From assembly GCF_025144225.1 (NCBI RefSeq), contig NZ_JALXXB010000001.1:434001-498000 (forward strand): 64,000 nt of DNA. Reading direction: 5' to 3'. The notes below the pieces were generated by a model. It had not been told where the DNA came from, searched no databases, and saw nothing but the letters and a program-made list of their open reading frames with translations. A program made the position numbers and the translations under genes. Shown piece by piece: positions 33,826-43,852 of this stretch. Every line of letters begins with the position of its first letter. Position 1 is the first letter of the stretch. The DNA comes from Aestuariimicrobium sp. p3-SID1156. GTDB taxonomy: Bacteria; Actinomycetota; Actinomycetes; Propionibacteriales; Propionibacteriaceae.

Positions 33826-34368
33826 CTACTTCTCCAATGCGCGGCGGCGTTCGAGGGCGATCTTCAGCCGCTCGGCGCGCTCCTGGGACTCCTTCTCCTT
33901 GACTTCCTCCCAGACCTCCTCGTCCTTGTCGTCGAAGTCGACGATGGCGCGACCCACCAGGCTCACGCCGATGGCTGCCAGCCAGGCCAGCCAGCCGTAG
34001 GGGAGGTGGAAGATGAACAGGTTGGTGAAGAAGAAGACCGCAGCCAGCGTGAAGGCGACCCCGTCCACCTTGTCCATCACCCGGCCCTTGCGGGACAACT
34101 CTGCCAGGTCCCGTTCGGCCTCCGCCGGTGCCACAGCGGTGCTCCCCCGCACACCCCCGGGCGCACCGGGCTGGATGGGGACGCCACCCGGGAGCCCCTC
34201 GAAGTAGGGGTCCAGGGCCCCAAAGGTCAAGGCGCTCATCACTCCGGAGGATCGTTCGTCGAACTCCTCCAGGGTGAGGCGACCCTCGACGTAGTGCCCG
34301 CTGAGCGCATCGATGGCGGCGTTGCGGTCGGAATCGCCCAGTCGGAGGCTGGAGTTCTCATCGGCCAT
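33826..34368 (-). CDS. DUF1707 protein with two membrane helices
   Basis: A 180-residue protein. The N-terminal DUF1707 (SHOCT-like) domain covers ~8-60: LRLGDSDRNAAIDALSGHYV then EGRLTLEEFDERSSG. Two adjacent transmembrane helices follow (AFTLAAVFFFTNLFIF, GWLAWLAAIGVSLVG), and a charged coiled-coil tail ends RRRALEK. DUF1707 proteins are common in actinobacteria and of unknown function. ATG 34368 is chosen (34377 is possible). Its upstream region holds repeat element A with a CGCG palindrome, a candidate operator. Confidence 0.8.
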   Translation of the reverse strand: MADENSSLRLGDSDRNAAIDALSGHYVEGRLTLEEFDERSSGVMSALTFGALDPYFEGLPGGVPIQPGAPGGVRGSTAVAPAEAERDLAELSRKGRVMDKVDGVAFTLAAVFFFTNLFIFHLPYGWLAWLAAIGVSLVGRAIVDFDDKDEEVWEEVKEKESQERAERLKIALERRRALEK

Positions 34369-34404
34369 GGTGACCATGGTATCGGGGAGGAAGGGCCCTC
34401 CCCC

Positions 34405-34492
34405 GTGGTCTTTGCTCGCCGCCCATGCTCCTGCTCGCGACATATCGCGGGCAGGGGCACACATCTCGCGCAAACGCGGGGTGGGGGGCGGA
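34405..34492. repeat. Intergenic repeat element A with CGCGACATATCGCG palindrome
   Basis: A ~90-bp stretch homologous to element B at 51708-51801. The two share TTTGC, then CCCATGCTCCTGC, a 14-bp near-palindrome at 34436-34449 and a G-rich end. It lies between the DUF1707 gene and nadE. The palindrome has one mismatch relative to the perfect copy in B. Confidence 0.7.
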
Positions 34493-34496
34493 GGCC

Positions 34497-34502
34497 TAGG
34501 CT
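34497..34502 (+). promoter_or_regulatory. Leaderless-type -10 box of nadE
   Basis: TAGGCT, 6 nt upstream of the nadE ATG, directly after repeat element A. Confidence 0.5.
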
Positions 34503-34508
34503 GGGCCC

Positions 34509-35336
34509 ATGCGTGAACTCCAGCAGACCATCGTGGACGAAATGGGCGTCAGCCCCGAGATCGACCCCGCCGCCGAGGTCGAGCGGCGCATCCAATTCCT
34601 CATCGATTACCTCCGGGCGTCCCACACCAAGGGTTTCGTGCTCGGCATCTCCGGCGGCGTCGACTCCACCCTGGCCGGGCGCCTGGCCCAGCTGGCGGTC
34701 CAGCGCCTCCACGCCGAGGGAATGGCAGATGCTGACTTCGTGGCCGTCCGCCTGCCCTATGGCGTCCAGAGTGACGAGGCGGACGCTGCCGCAGCCATGC
34801 GTTGGATTGGGGCCAACACCGAGGTCACCCTCAACATCAAGGACGCCACCGACGGTATGGAGGCCGCCTTCGAACAGGGCACCGGCCTGGACATCACCGA
34901 CTTCAACAAGGGAAACGTCAAGGCCCGCATGCGCATGGTCGCCCAGTACACGATCGCCGGCGAGCGCAACCTGCTGGTGATCGGCACCGACCACGCCTCG
35001 GAATCAGTCACCGGCTTCTTCACCAAGTTCGGTGACGGCGGTGCGGACATCCTGCCGCTCTTCGGCCTCGACAAGCGCCAGAACCGCGAGCTGCTCCGGC
35101 ACTTGGGTGCTCCCGAGCAGCTGTGGGCCAAGGTCCCCACCGCCGACCTGCTCGATGACCAACCGCTGCGTTCTGACGAGGAGGAGCTGGGGCTCGCCTA
35201 CGACCAGATCGATGCCTACGTCGAGGGCCGTGAGGTGCCCGAGGATGTCGCCGAGAAGATCGAGCAGAAGTGGACGCGCTCCCGCCACAAGCGCAGCACC
35301 CCCGTCACCATCAACGACTCCTGGTGGAGGGAATGA
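34509..35336 (+). CDS. nadE: Ammonia-dependent NAD+ synthetase
   Basis: A 275-residue NadE that amidates nicotinic acid adenine dinucleotide to NAD+ with ATP and ammonia. The PP-loop is [16 protein letters not shown]; other landmarks are [37 protein letters not shown] and [15 protein letters not shown], and the [13 protein letters not shown] ending. No glutaminase (nitrilase) domain is fused, so ammonia must come from elsewhere. Its 3' end overlaps the convergent hypothetical gene by 26 bp. Confidence 0.95.
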   Translation: MRELQQTIVDEMGVSPEIDPAAEVERRIQFLIDYLRASHTKGFVLGISGGVDSTLAGRLAQLAVQRLHAEGMADADFVAVRLPYGVQSDEADAAAAMRWIGANTEVTLNIKDATDGMEAAFEQGTGLDITDFNKGNVKARMRMVAQYTIAGERNLLVIGTDHASESVTGFFTKFGDGGADILPLFGLDKRQNRELLRHLGAPEQLWAKVPTADLLDDQPLRSDEEELGLAYDQIDAYVEGREVPEDVAEKIEQKWTRSRHKRSTPVTINDSWWRE

Positions 35337-36462
35337 CCCCGTAGCCGGGCAGGTGGCGTCGTGCCCCCATCAGGGTGCGCGCCACCTTCTCGATGTCGTC
35401 GGCGGCGAAGCGGGCAACCCCGGCCATCAGCTGGCCATCGCGCACTTCCATCTGCCGGACCCGGTGGTCGTACAGGTACTGCATGAGCAGCGGTGTGGTG
35501 ACTTCGTGACCCACCTGCTCGTCGGGTGAACGCACCTGGAAGTCATCGTTGAAGTCGAGCCATTCAGTGGTGACATTGCCCAGGTCCACCAGCGGCTTGC
35601 GGGCGTAGTGCACCCTGCTGGGCACGGGGTGGTCCAGCGCCACCGTGACCATGCCGCTGAACCCTGTGGCGGGGACTTCGTGGTCCAGCGGCCACAGCTG
35701 CTCCTGCACTGCGGCGCGACCGACCTTGAAGCGGTAGGCGCGGAACTGCCCACCCTCCAGCGTCCCCTCGACGAGCCGATCGAAGTCGCCGCGCTCGGGG
35801 AAGCTGACCCCCCAGCCGCGCAGCCCGCAGTCACCTTTGCCGAAGCAATCGACCGGGACCAGGTCCGGCTCACGAATCCACCGGTCCAGGATCCCGGACC
35901 TCAGGTGCTCGCGCAGCAGCCCGGCCACCTCGCCGAGTTCCCGGGCGTCCTTCCCACCTGCCCCGCTGATCAGGCCCACTGGAGCGATCAGGGACGGTCC
36001 GTCCACGAAGAACAGGAACTTCCGCCGAGCACCGATCCGCTCCAACACCTCCCACATCCGGGGGGTCAGCACGGCTCGCGCGAACTCGACATCTGCCGCC
36101 TGGACCCGCCACTTCTTGCCGTCGAAGGCATCGTCATCGACGGGTAGCTCCACGGCGACGTCAGGGGCGTTGACCGTATCCGTGACCCTGCCCAGGAAGT
36201 CATTGGTGACCAGCAGTGGCGCCAGCTGACGCGGCAGGCAGGTCATCAGCAGCCGCTCCTCGAGCACCGCCCGCAGGATGCCGTTCCTGTCCGGCAGGAC
36301 CCCCCACACCCCGCAGTCCTGGACGATGGTGCCGCTGCAGTCCATGCTCCGCATCGTCTGGATGTAGCGATTCCGCAGGCGGGGGGATTCCAGCCTGACC
36401 TGACGGAATTCGGGCAGCATCCGCCAGGCAGACATCCCCAGGAGACTCCGCAGCCAACTCAT
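35311..36462 (-). CDS. Hypothetical protein, 383 residues, family not recognised
   Basis: I do not recognise this protein. It is soluble, mixed alpha/beta, without a signal peptide or clear membrane helix. One hydrophobic strand-like patch ([20 protein letters not shown]) sits mid-protein, near residue 185. Four cysteines are scattered and form no paired motif. ATG 36462 is supported by TACGCT 8 nt upstream. It is divergent from the MATE gene with overlapping promoter space, and its last 26 bp overlap nadE tail to tail. Confidence 0.65.
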   Translation of the reverse strand: MSWLRSLLGMSAWRMLPEFRQVRLESPRLRNRYIQTMRSMDCSGTIVQDCGVWGVLPDRNGILRAVLEERLLMTCLPRQLAPLLVTNDFLGRVTDTVNAPDVAVELPVDDDAFDGKKWRVQAADVEFARAVLTPRMWEVLERIGARRKFLFFVDGPSLIAPVGLISGAGGKDARELGEVAGLLREHLRSGILDRWIREPDLVPVDCFGKGDCGLRGWGVSFPERGDFDRLVEGTLEGGQFRAYRFKVGRAAVQEQLWPLDHEVPATGFSGMVTVALDHPVPSRVHYARKPLVDLGNVTTEWLDFNDDFQVRSPDEQVGHEVTTPLLMQYLYDHRVRQMEVRDGQLMAGVARFAADDIEKVARTLMGARRHLPGYGVIPSTRSR

Positions 36463-36470
36463 GGTCCTGC

Positions 36471-36476
36471 AGCGTA
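36471..36476 (-). promoter_or_regulatory. Leaderless-type -10 box of the 383-residue hypothetical gene
   Basis: TACGCT on the minus strand, 8 nt upstream of the ATG at 36462; only 6 bp from the opposing -10 of the MATE gene. Confidence 0.4.
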
Positions 36477-36482
36477 GACGGC

Positions 36483-36488
36483 TAGGGT
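36483..36488 (+). promoter_or_regulatory. Leaderless-type -10 box of the MATE gene
   Basis: TAGGGT, 7 nt upstream of the GTG at 36496. It overlaps the alternative GTG at 36487, arguing for the later start. Confidence 0.45.
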
Positions 36489-36495
36489 GGCGCTC

Positions 36496-37812
36496 GTGCC
36501 CAGGCCCCAGCCGACCCCATCGGTCCACCGCGAGATCCTGGCCCTGGCGATCCCTGCGCTGGCCACCCTGGTCAGCGAGCCGCTGCTGGTGATCGCCGAT
36601 TCCGCGATCATCGGGCACCTGTCCACCGAGACCCTGGCCGGTCTCGGCATCGCGGGCAATGTCATCGGGGTGGTCACCGGCCTGTGCGTCTTCCTGGCCT
36701 ACGGCACCACCGCCACCGTGGCCCGCTACCTCGGGGCCGGACGCCGCCGCGACGCGCTCACCAGCGGTTTCGACGGCATGATGCTCGCGCTCGTGGTCGG
36801 CGCTGTCCTCGCGCTGCTCGCCCTGCTCCTCGCGCCCACCGTCATCGGCTGGTACGACCCACCGGACGCCGTCGCCGGCCCGGCCACCCTCTACCTCCGC
36901 GTCGTCGGTCTGGCCTTCCCCGCGCTGCTGGTGATGCTGGCCTCAACCGGAATCCTGCGTGGTCTCCAGGACACCCGCACCCCGCTCTACGTCGCGGTCG
37001 GGCTCAACCTGACCAACATCGCGCTGAACTTCCTGCTGGTCTATGGCGCGAACCTGGGCATCCTCGGTGCGGCGCTGGGCACCCTGGCCAGCCAGTACGC
37101 CGCTTCGGCGATCCTGGCGATGGTGGTCTTGCGCGGTGCCCGCCGCGAAGGTGCCTCCCTGCAGTTCCATGTCGGACGCATCCTGACCGCCGCGAAGAGC
37201 GGCTTCTGGCTGCTGCTGCGGACGGTCTCGCTGCAGACCTCCATCACCGCCAACACCATCGTCGCCACCCACCTCGGGGCCGCCGGGCTGGCCGCGCACC
37301 AGGTCACCAACTCGCTGTGGACCCTCCTGGCCTTCGCCCTGGATGCCCTGGCCATCGCCTGCCAGGCCATCATCGGACGCCACCTCGGCGCGGGGGACGC
37401 CGCGGCCGCTCGCGCCGTCACGCGCACCGCCGTCGGGTGGGGGATCGGCGCCGGGATCGTCCTTGGTGCGCTCACCATCGCCTCCCGCCCCTGGCTGATG
37501 CGCCTGTTCACCCCCGACCCCGAGGTCTGGGCACCCCTGTTCTGGTCCCTGCTGGTCATCGGTGTGTTCCAGCCCTTCGCGGGCGTCGTCTTCGTGCTCG
37601 ACGGCGTGCTGATCGGGGCAGGGGACGCCCGCTATCTCGCGCTGGCCGGTCTCGTCGCCAGCGCCATCCACCTGCCACTCATCATCTGGGTAGGCCTGCA
37701 CGGGCCGGCCCTCTGGATGATCTGGGCCGTCCACGGCGGGTACATGCTGGCCCGTATGGGCACGCAACTCTGGCGCGTCCGCACCGACGCCTGGATGCGA
37801 CTTGGCGCCTGA
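36496..37812 (+). CDS. MATE-family efflux transporter (DinF-like)
   Basis: A 438-residue multidrug and toxic-compound exporter with 12 hydrophobic helices in two MatE repeats. First repeat: REILALAIPALATLVSEPL, then DSAIIGHLSTETLAG. Second repeat: SVSLQTSITANTIVATHLG-like (seen as TVSLQTSITANTIVAT) and AAHQVTNSLW. It resembles DinF-type cation-coupled exporters; cargo unknown. GTG 36496 is preferred over GTG 36487 because a TAGGGT -10 box spans the latter. It converges on the D-amino-acid dehydrogenase gene with 1 bp between stops. Confidence 0.87.
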   Translation: MPRPQPTPSVHREILALAIPALATLVSEPLLVIADSAIIGHLSTETLAGLGIAGNVIGVVTGLCVFLAYGTTATVARYLGAGRRRDALTSGFDGMMLALVVGAVLALLALLLAPTVIGWYDPPDAVAGPATLYLRVVGLAFPALLVMLASTGILRGLQDTRTPLYVAVGLNLTNIALNFLLVYGANLGILGAALGTLASQYAASAILAMVVLRGARREGASLQFHVGRILTAAKSGFWLLLRTVSLQTSITANTIVATHLGAAGLAAHQVTNSLWTLLAFALDALAIACQAIIGRHLGAGDAAAARAVTRTAVGWGIGAGIVLGALTIASRPWLMRLFTPDPEVWAPLFWSLLVIGVFQPFAGVVFVLDGVLIGAGDARYLALAGLVASAIHLPLIIWVGLHGPALWMIWAVHGGYMLARMGTQLWRVRTDAWMRLGA

Positions 37813-37813
37813 C

Positions 37814-39091
37814 TCAGCGGGTCGGGTCCAGTGCCTTCAGTGGCTCCGGGCAGCGTCCCGACACCATGTACTCGGCGAGCAGTTTGCCGGTGGCCGGGCC
37901 GAGGGTGACACCCCACATCCCATGCCCACCGGCCACCCAGACACCAGGGACCTTCGTCGGGCCCACCAGCGGGAGGTTGTCCACGGTGACCGGACGCGCA
38001 CCGACCCAGGTGTCCTGCCGATCGTCCCAGTCGACACCCGAGAGCAACGGCCGGGCCGTGCGGACGATCGCGTCCACGCGCTGGGGGTACAGCGGCTCAT
38101 CGGGTCCTCGGAACTCCATGGTGCCGCCGACACGCAGCCGCTCGCCCAACGGGGTGCAGGCCACGCGCTGGACCGGGAAGTAGACCGGCATCGGCACCTC
38201 GGAGGTGATCGGCACCGAGAAGGAGTAGCCGCGCCCACCGACCAGGATCGTCTTCACACCGGTCTCCCGGGCGAGCTGGGGCAGCCAGGCGCCGGTGGCG
38301 AGCACGACCTGGTCCGCGCGGACGGGCTCGCGTCCCACGAGTTCACAGGCGATGCCACCGGGGCCCTGGCGCAGCCGCTTCACGTCGGCGCCAAGAATGA
38401 TCTCACCACCTCGGTCACGCACGGCCTGCGCGAGCGATTCGACGTACTCGCCCGGGTTGATGTAGCGCTGGCCACGGATGCGGATCCCGGCCTCGACCTC
38501 ATGGGAGACGGCGGGCACCTCCGCACGCACCTCCTCACCGGAGACCAGGTCGGCGACCAGATCAACCCCGGCCTCACGGATCAGGTCGAATTCGTGCTCC
38601 AGGCCCACAGTGTCAGCCTCGGCCAGGAAGGCGGCCATCAACGGCGCGTCGTGCACCGGCGCAACCACGCCCTTCGCCGCCAAGTGGTCGTAGGACTCGA
38701 TGGCAATGCCGTTCATCGGCACGAAGTGCTGCATCGCCTTGCGCCACTGGCCGATGGTGCACCGGCGCGCGAAACCGAGCATGAACCCCACCAGTTCCCG
38801 CTCCAGCCGGACCGGCACGAACAACGGCGAATCGGGGTCGGTGAGTGCCTTCAACCCGTACCGCAGGACTGAGGGTTCCGACAACGGGATCGACATGCCC
38901 GGTGAGATCCACCCGGCATTGCCCCAGGAGGCACCAGCGGCGACTCCGGTGCGGTCGAGGACGGTGACGCGGACGCCGCGTTCCTGCAGGAACCAGGCGG
39001 TGGACAGGCCGACGATGCCGGCCCCGACGATGACGACGTGGGCTTCAGTGGCGCCGGGGGAGGTGGGGCGCAGGGCTGCGGGGGAGGTCAT
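37814..39091 (-). CDS. dadA: FAD-dependent D-amino-acid dehydrogenase (DadA-like)
   Basis: A 425-residue flavoprotein of the DAO family that oxidises D-amino acids to 2-oxo acids and ammonia, passing electrons to the respiratory chain. The FAD-binding dinucleotide fold is VVIVGAGIVGLSTAWFLQER at residue ~18; near the C-terminus VDWDDRQDTWVGARPVTVDN and GHGMWGVTLGPATGKLLAEY bind FAD. The gene family includes close glycine-oxidase-like relatives. A decayed amino-acid ABC ATPase end lies directly upstream. Confidence 0.85.
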   Translation of the reverse strand: MTSPAALRPTSPGATEAHVVIVGAGIVGLSTAWFLQERGVRVTVLDRTGVAAGASWGNAGWISPGMSIPLSEPSVLRYGLKALTDPDSPLFVPVRLERELVGFMLGFARRCTIGQWRKAMQHFVPMNGIAIESYDHLAAKGVVAPVHDAPLMAAFLAEADTVGLEHEFDLIREAGVDLVADLVSGEEVRAEVPAVSHEVEAGIRIRGQRYINPGEYVESLAQAVRDRGGEIILGADVKRLRQGPGGIACELVGREPVRADQVVLATGAWLPQLARETGVKTILVGGRGYSFSVPITSEVPMPVYFPVQRVACTPLGERLRVGGTMEFRGPDEPLYPQRVDAIVRTARPLLSGVDWDDRQDTWVGARPVTVDNLPLVGPTKVPGVWVAGGHGMWGVTLGPATGKLLAEYMVSGRCPEPLKALDPTR

Positions 39092-39494
39092 TCGCTCTCT
39101 TCATCGTTGAAGTCTCGCGGGTGATCACCGCCATCATGGCATCGACTGTGTGTGAGGCCAAGTTCACAGACTCGGACGCGGCTCCTCGTAGTGGAAGATG
39201 TCGAGGAAGTGGCGGGCACGGTCGGTGCGGGGGGAGGTGAAGAAGTCGGTGCTGCCGGTCTCGACCACCTGACCGTGGTCCATGAAGACGACACGGTCGG
39301 CGATGGCGCGGGCGAAGGCCATCTCGGCCGGCCAGGCGCTGCGTCCGCAGGCCGGTGAGCAGCATCTGGGCAGGGGCGCGCTCCGGCTTCGCTGCCCGGC
39401 GACCAGTCGCGCCTGCACTGCCAGCACGAGGCTGGCGGCATCGGGGCCGGAGGCGCTGGGGCAGTGGGTCAGGAATAACCCTGAGAGAACCATG
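39092..39494. other. Gene-poor stretch with ABC remnant
   Basis: About 400 bp between dadA and the dnaK control region. Its only recognisable coding trace is the ABC-ATPase tail at 39164-39331. From 39332 to 39494 I see no gene, RNA or clear repeat. Confidence 0.6.
39164..39331 (-). pseudogene. 3' remnant of an amino-acid ABC transporter ATPase gene
   Basis: The last ~52 codons before the stop at 39164 read MAFARAIADRVVFMDHGQVV, then ETGSTDFFTSP and FLDIFHYE. This is the post-H-loop end of HisP/GlnQ-type ATPases (H-E-M-x-F-A-R, D-R-V-V-F-M-D-x-G). The Walker A, signature and Walker B parts are absent; sequence upstream in all frames is unrelated. It is a truncated, non-functional gene end. 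Confidence 0.68.
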
Positions 39495-39515
39495 GTTGAG
39501 TCAGCTGCACTCAAC
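39495..39515 (+). promoter_or_regulatory. HAIR operator 1 upstream of dnaK
   Basis: GTTGAGT-(7)-ACTCAAC, a perfect inverted repeat with the 7-bp spacer of the HspR-binding HAIR element (consensus CTTGAGT-N7-ACTCAAG). It lies upstream of the -35 box. Confidence 0.8.
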
Positions 39516-39521
39516 TTTCAC

Positions 39522-39550
39522 TTGTCCTCAACCTCGAGGGCCAGTAAGGT
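39522..39550 (+). promoter_or_regulatory. dnaK promoter
   Basis: -35 TTGTCC (39522-39527) and -10 TAAGGT (39545-39550) are 17 bp apart. They sit between the two HAIR sites; site 2 touches the -10, so HspR binding would block polymerase. Confidence 0.6.
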
Positions 39551-39569
39551 TGAGCCCGTAAGACTCAAG
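39549..39569 (+). promoter_or_regulatory. HAIR operator 2 upstream of dnaK
   Basis: GTTGAGC-(7)-ACTCAAG: the right half matches the HAIR consensus exactly, the left half at five of seven positions. It overlaps the -10 and start region. Confidence 0.75.
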
Positions 39570-39597
39570 GTCTCACCTGAACACTGGAGGAACCACC

Positions 39598-41469
<1,872 letters not shown>

Positions 41470-41489
41470 CCAGGACCTGGTCATAGGGT

Positions 41490-41518
41490 GGGGGTCAGCA
41501 TCATCGGTGCTGACCCCC
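41490..41518 (+). terminator. Intercistronic hairpin between dnaK and grpE
   Basis: A perfect 11-bp stem GGGGGTCAGCA / TGCTGACCCCC with a 7-nt loop lies 20 bp after the dnaK stop. It has no U-tract. Likely a partial terminator or mRNA stabiliser that keeps dnaK in excess over grpE and dnaJ. Confidence 0.6.
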
Positions 41519-41564
41519 GCTCATCACACCCCTTGCGACACGGTTGCTACCAGAAGGAAGACAG

Positions 41565-42206
41565 ATGACTGACGTTTTCGGCGCCGACCCCACCGATCGG
41601 AAGCCGACCGAGGATGCCCAGGTCTCCAGCGAGGAGAGCCGGGCGCCGCAGAGCCTGAACGAGGAGGGCCTCGACCAGGTTGACCAGGCCCCAGTCGGCG
41701 AGGCGGGTGAGGTGACCGGGTCCGCGCCCCCGCAGGACACTGCCGAGGCGGAGGACGACGAGTCGAATCGTGTGACCGAGCTCGAGAACACCGTCGCCGA
41801 GCGCACCCAGGACCTGCAGCGGCTCCAGGCCGAGTACGTGAACTACAAGCGCCGCGTCGACCGCGACCGCAACCTGGCCCGTCAGGCCGGCATCGAGTCG
41901 GTCGTCGCCGACCTGCTGCCGGTACTGGACTCCATCGACCTGGCCCGACAGCACAAGGACAACAGCCAGGGCTTCGAGCTGGTGGCCGACAGCCTCGCCA
42001 AGGTCGCCCAGAAGCACGGCCTGAGCAGCTTCGGTGCTGTCGGCGAGGCCTTCGACCCCGTCATGCACGATGCCCTGATGCAAGCTCCCATGGCCGACGG
42101 CCAGGTCGTCACCGAGACCACCGTGAGCCAGGTCATCCAGACCGGCTACAAGCTCGGCGACCGCGTCCTGCGCCCGGCCCGAGTCGGGGTCGCGAACCCC
42201 GAGTGA
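41565..42206 (+). CDS. grpE: Nucleotide-exchange factor GrpE
   Basis: A 213-residue GrpE that exchanges ADP on DnaK. The N-terminal ~65 residues are disordered and acidic; then a long coiled coil ([30 protein letters not shown]), and the beta-wing domain with [14 protein letters not shown] and [21 protein letters not shown] 41565 follows AAGGAAGA. Confidence 0.93.
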   Translation: MTDVFGADPTDRKPTEDAQVSSEESRAPQSLNEEGLDQVDQAPVGEAGEVTGSAPPQDTAEAEDDESNRVTELENTVAERTQDLQRLQAEYVNYKRRVDRDRNLARQAGIESVVADLLPVLDSIDLARQHKDNSQGFELVADSLAKVAQKHGLSSFGAVGEAFDPVMHDALMQAPMADGQVVTETTVSQVIQTGYKLGDRVLRPARVGVANPE

Positions 42207-42240
42207 TCCCCACCAACCCCATCCTCCGGAGGAGGCGAGC

Positions 42241-43419
42241 ATGAGCACCCAGGACTACCTCGAGAAGGACTACTACAAGGTGCTGGGTGTCTCCAAGGAC
42301 GCCAGCCAGAGCGAGATCAAGAAGGCCTTCCACAAGCTGGCCCGGGACAACCACCCCGACCAGCACCCCGACGACAAGGCGGCTGCGGAACGGTTCAAGG
42401 CGATCTCGGAGGCCAACTCCATCATCGGTGACCCCGAGAAGCGCAAGGAGTATGACGAGCAGCGCAAGCTGCTCGGCGCCGGCGGCTTCGGTGGTTTCCG
42501 CTTCCCCGGAGGGGGAGGGTCGGCCGGTCGCACCGGCACCGGCAATGTGAACGTCGACGACCTGTTCCGCAATGCCGCCACCACCAGCGGCGACTTCGGT
42601 GACATCTTCGGCAACCTGTTCGGCACCTCCACTGGTACGGGCACCCGCCGCACCTCGACCCGCAACCCGCGCCGCGGGGCCGATGTCGAGGGCGAGGTGA
42701 CGATCAGCTTCAAGGAGGCGATCGACGGCGCGACTGTGGGCGTCCAGATGGTGTCGGAGCATGCCTGTGCAGCCTGCCGCGGCACCGGCGCCAAGGCCGG
42801 AACGATCCCCCGTGTGTGCCCCACCTGCCAGGGTTCGGGCATGCAGGCCTCGACCTCCGGGGGAGTGTTCACCGTCACCGAGACCTGCACCGACTGCCAC
42901 GGTCGCGGCATGATCGTCGACGAGCCCTGCCAGGTCTGCCACGGCTCGGGCCGTGAACGATCCACGAAGACGATGCAGGTGCGCATTCCCGCCGGCGTCG
43001 ACGACGGCCAGCGGATCCGCATCAAGGGCAAGGGTGCGGCTGGCGAGAACGGCGGCGCCCCCGGCGACCTCTACGTCACCGTCCACGTCCGCCAGGACAG
43101 CAAGTTCGGCCGCAAGGGCCACAACCTGACCATCACGGTGCCGGTCACCTTCACCGAGGCGAGCCTGGGCGCGACCATCGAGGTGCCCACCCTGAACGGC
43201 CCCACGGTCAAGCTGAAACTGCCGCCGGGAACCCCCAACGGCCGCACCATGCGCGTCCGAGGCAAGGGAGTGCCCAAGTCGGACGGCACCATGGGCGACC
43301 TGCTGGTCACCGTCGAGGTCGAGGTCCCCAAGGACCTCAACGACGCCGCCCGCAAGGCGCTCGAGGACTACGCCCAGGCCGTCGGCCCCCAGGATCCGCG
43401 GGCCGAACTGTTCCGGTGA
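42241..43419 (+). CDS. dnaJ: Hsp40 co-chaperone DnaJ
   Basis: A 392-residue type I DnaJ. J-domain (1-~75) with the HPD tripeptide in DNHPDQHPDD; Gly/Phe-rich region with FGGFRFPGGGGS; zinc domain with four CxxCxGxG units (CAACRGTG, CPTCQGSG, CTDCHGRG, CQVCHGSG); C-terminal substrate domain. The family member adjacent to hspR in actinobacteria is usually DnaJ1. AGGAGG precedes the ATG. Confidence 0.95.
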   Translation: MSTQDYLEKDYYKVLGVSKDASQSEIKKAFHKLARDNHPDQHPDDKAAAERFKAISEANSIIGDPEKRKEYDEQRKLLGAGGFGGFRFPGGGGSAGRTGTGNVNVDDLFRNAATTSGDFGDIFGNLFGTSTGTGTRRTSTRNPRRGADVEGEVTISFKEAIDGATVGVQMVSEHACAACRGTGAKAGTIPRVCPTCQGSGMQASTSGGVFTVTETCTDCHGRGMIVDEPCQVCHGSGRERSTKTMQVRIPAGVDDGQRIRIKGKGAAGENGGAPGDLYVTVHVRQDSKFGRKGHNLTITVPVTFTEASLGATIEVPTLNGPTVKLKLPPGTPNGRTMRVRGKGVPKSDGTMGDLLVTVEVEVPKDLNDAARKALEDYAQAVGPQDPRAELFR

Positions 43420-43423
43420 TGCC

Positions 43424-43852
43424 ATGAGCAGCAATGCCGTCCAGAAGATGGACCCCCGCGCTGCGGTGTTCACCATCTCGGTGGCTGCCCACCTGTCAGG
43501 GATGCACCCGCAGACCCTGCGCACCTACGACAGGCTCGGGCTGGTCCAGCCCCAGCGCACCCGCGGGCGAGGGCGCCGCTACAGCGTCCACGACATCAAC
43601 AAGCTTCGCCTGATCCAGCAGCTCTCCCAGGGCGAGGGCATCAACCTCAACGGCATCCAGCGCATCCTGCAGATGGACGCCGAGATCGAAGCGCTGCGCG
43701 AGTCCCTCGCCCAGGTCGCCAGGGAGCGGGACGAGGCCCTGGCCCGGCGCGATGAGGAGCGCATCTTCACCGCCGGCCCCACCGGGGCGGTCAACCTCGG
43801 ACGCCAGCGCGTCCGGCAGGTTCTCGCCCTGCCGCCGGCCTCAGCGCGCTGA
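43424..43852 (+). CDS. hspR: Heat-shock repressor HspR
   Basis: A 142-residue MerR-family repressor. The winged helix-turn-helix is VAAHLSGMHPQTLRTYDRLG then LVQPQRTRGRGRRYS; the second helical part has GINLNGIQRILQMD. HspR binds HAIR elements together with DnaK and represses dnaK and clpB; HAIR sites are visible at both. Last gene of the dnaK operon. Its 3' end overlaps the convergent ECF ATPase by 12 bp. Confidence 0.93.
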   Translation: MSSNAVQKMDPRAAVFTISVAAHLSGMHPQTLRTYDRLGLVQPQRTRGRGRRYSVHDINKLRLIQQLSQGEGINLNGIQRILQMDAEIEALRESLAQVARERDEALARRDEERIFTAGPTGAVNLGRQRVRQVLALPPASAR

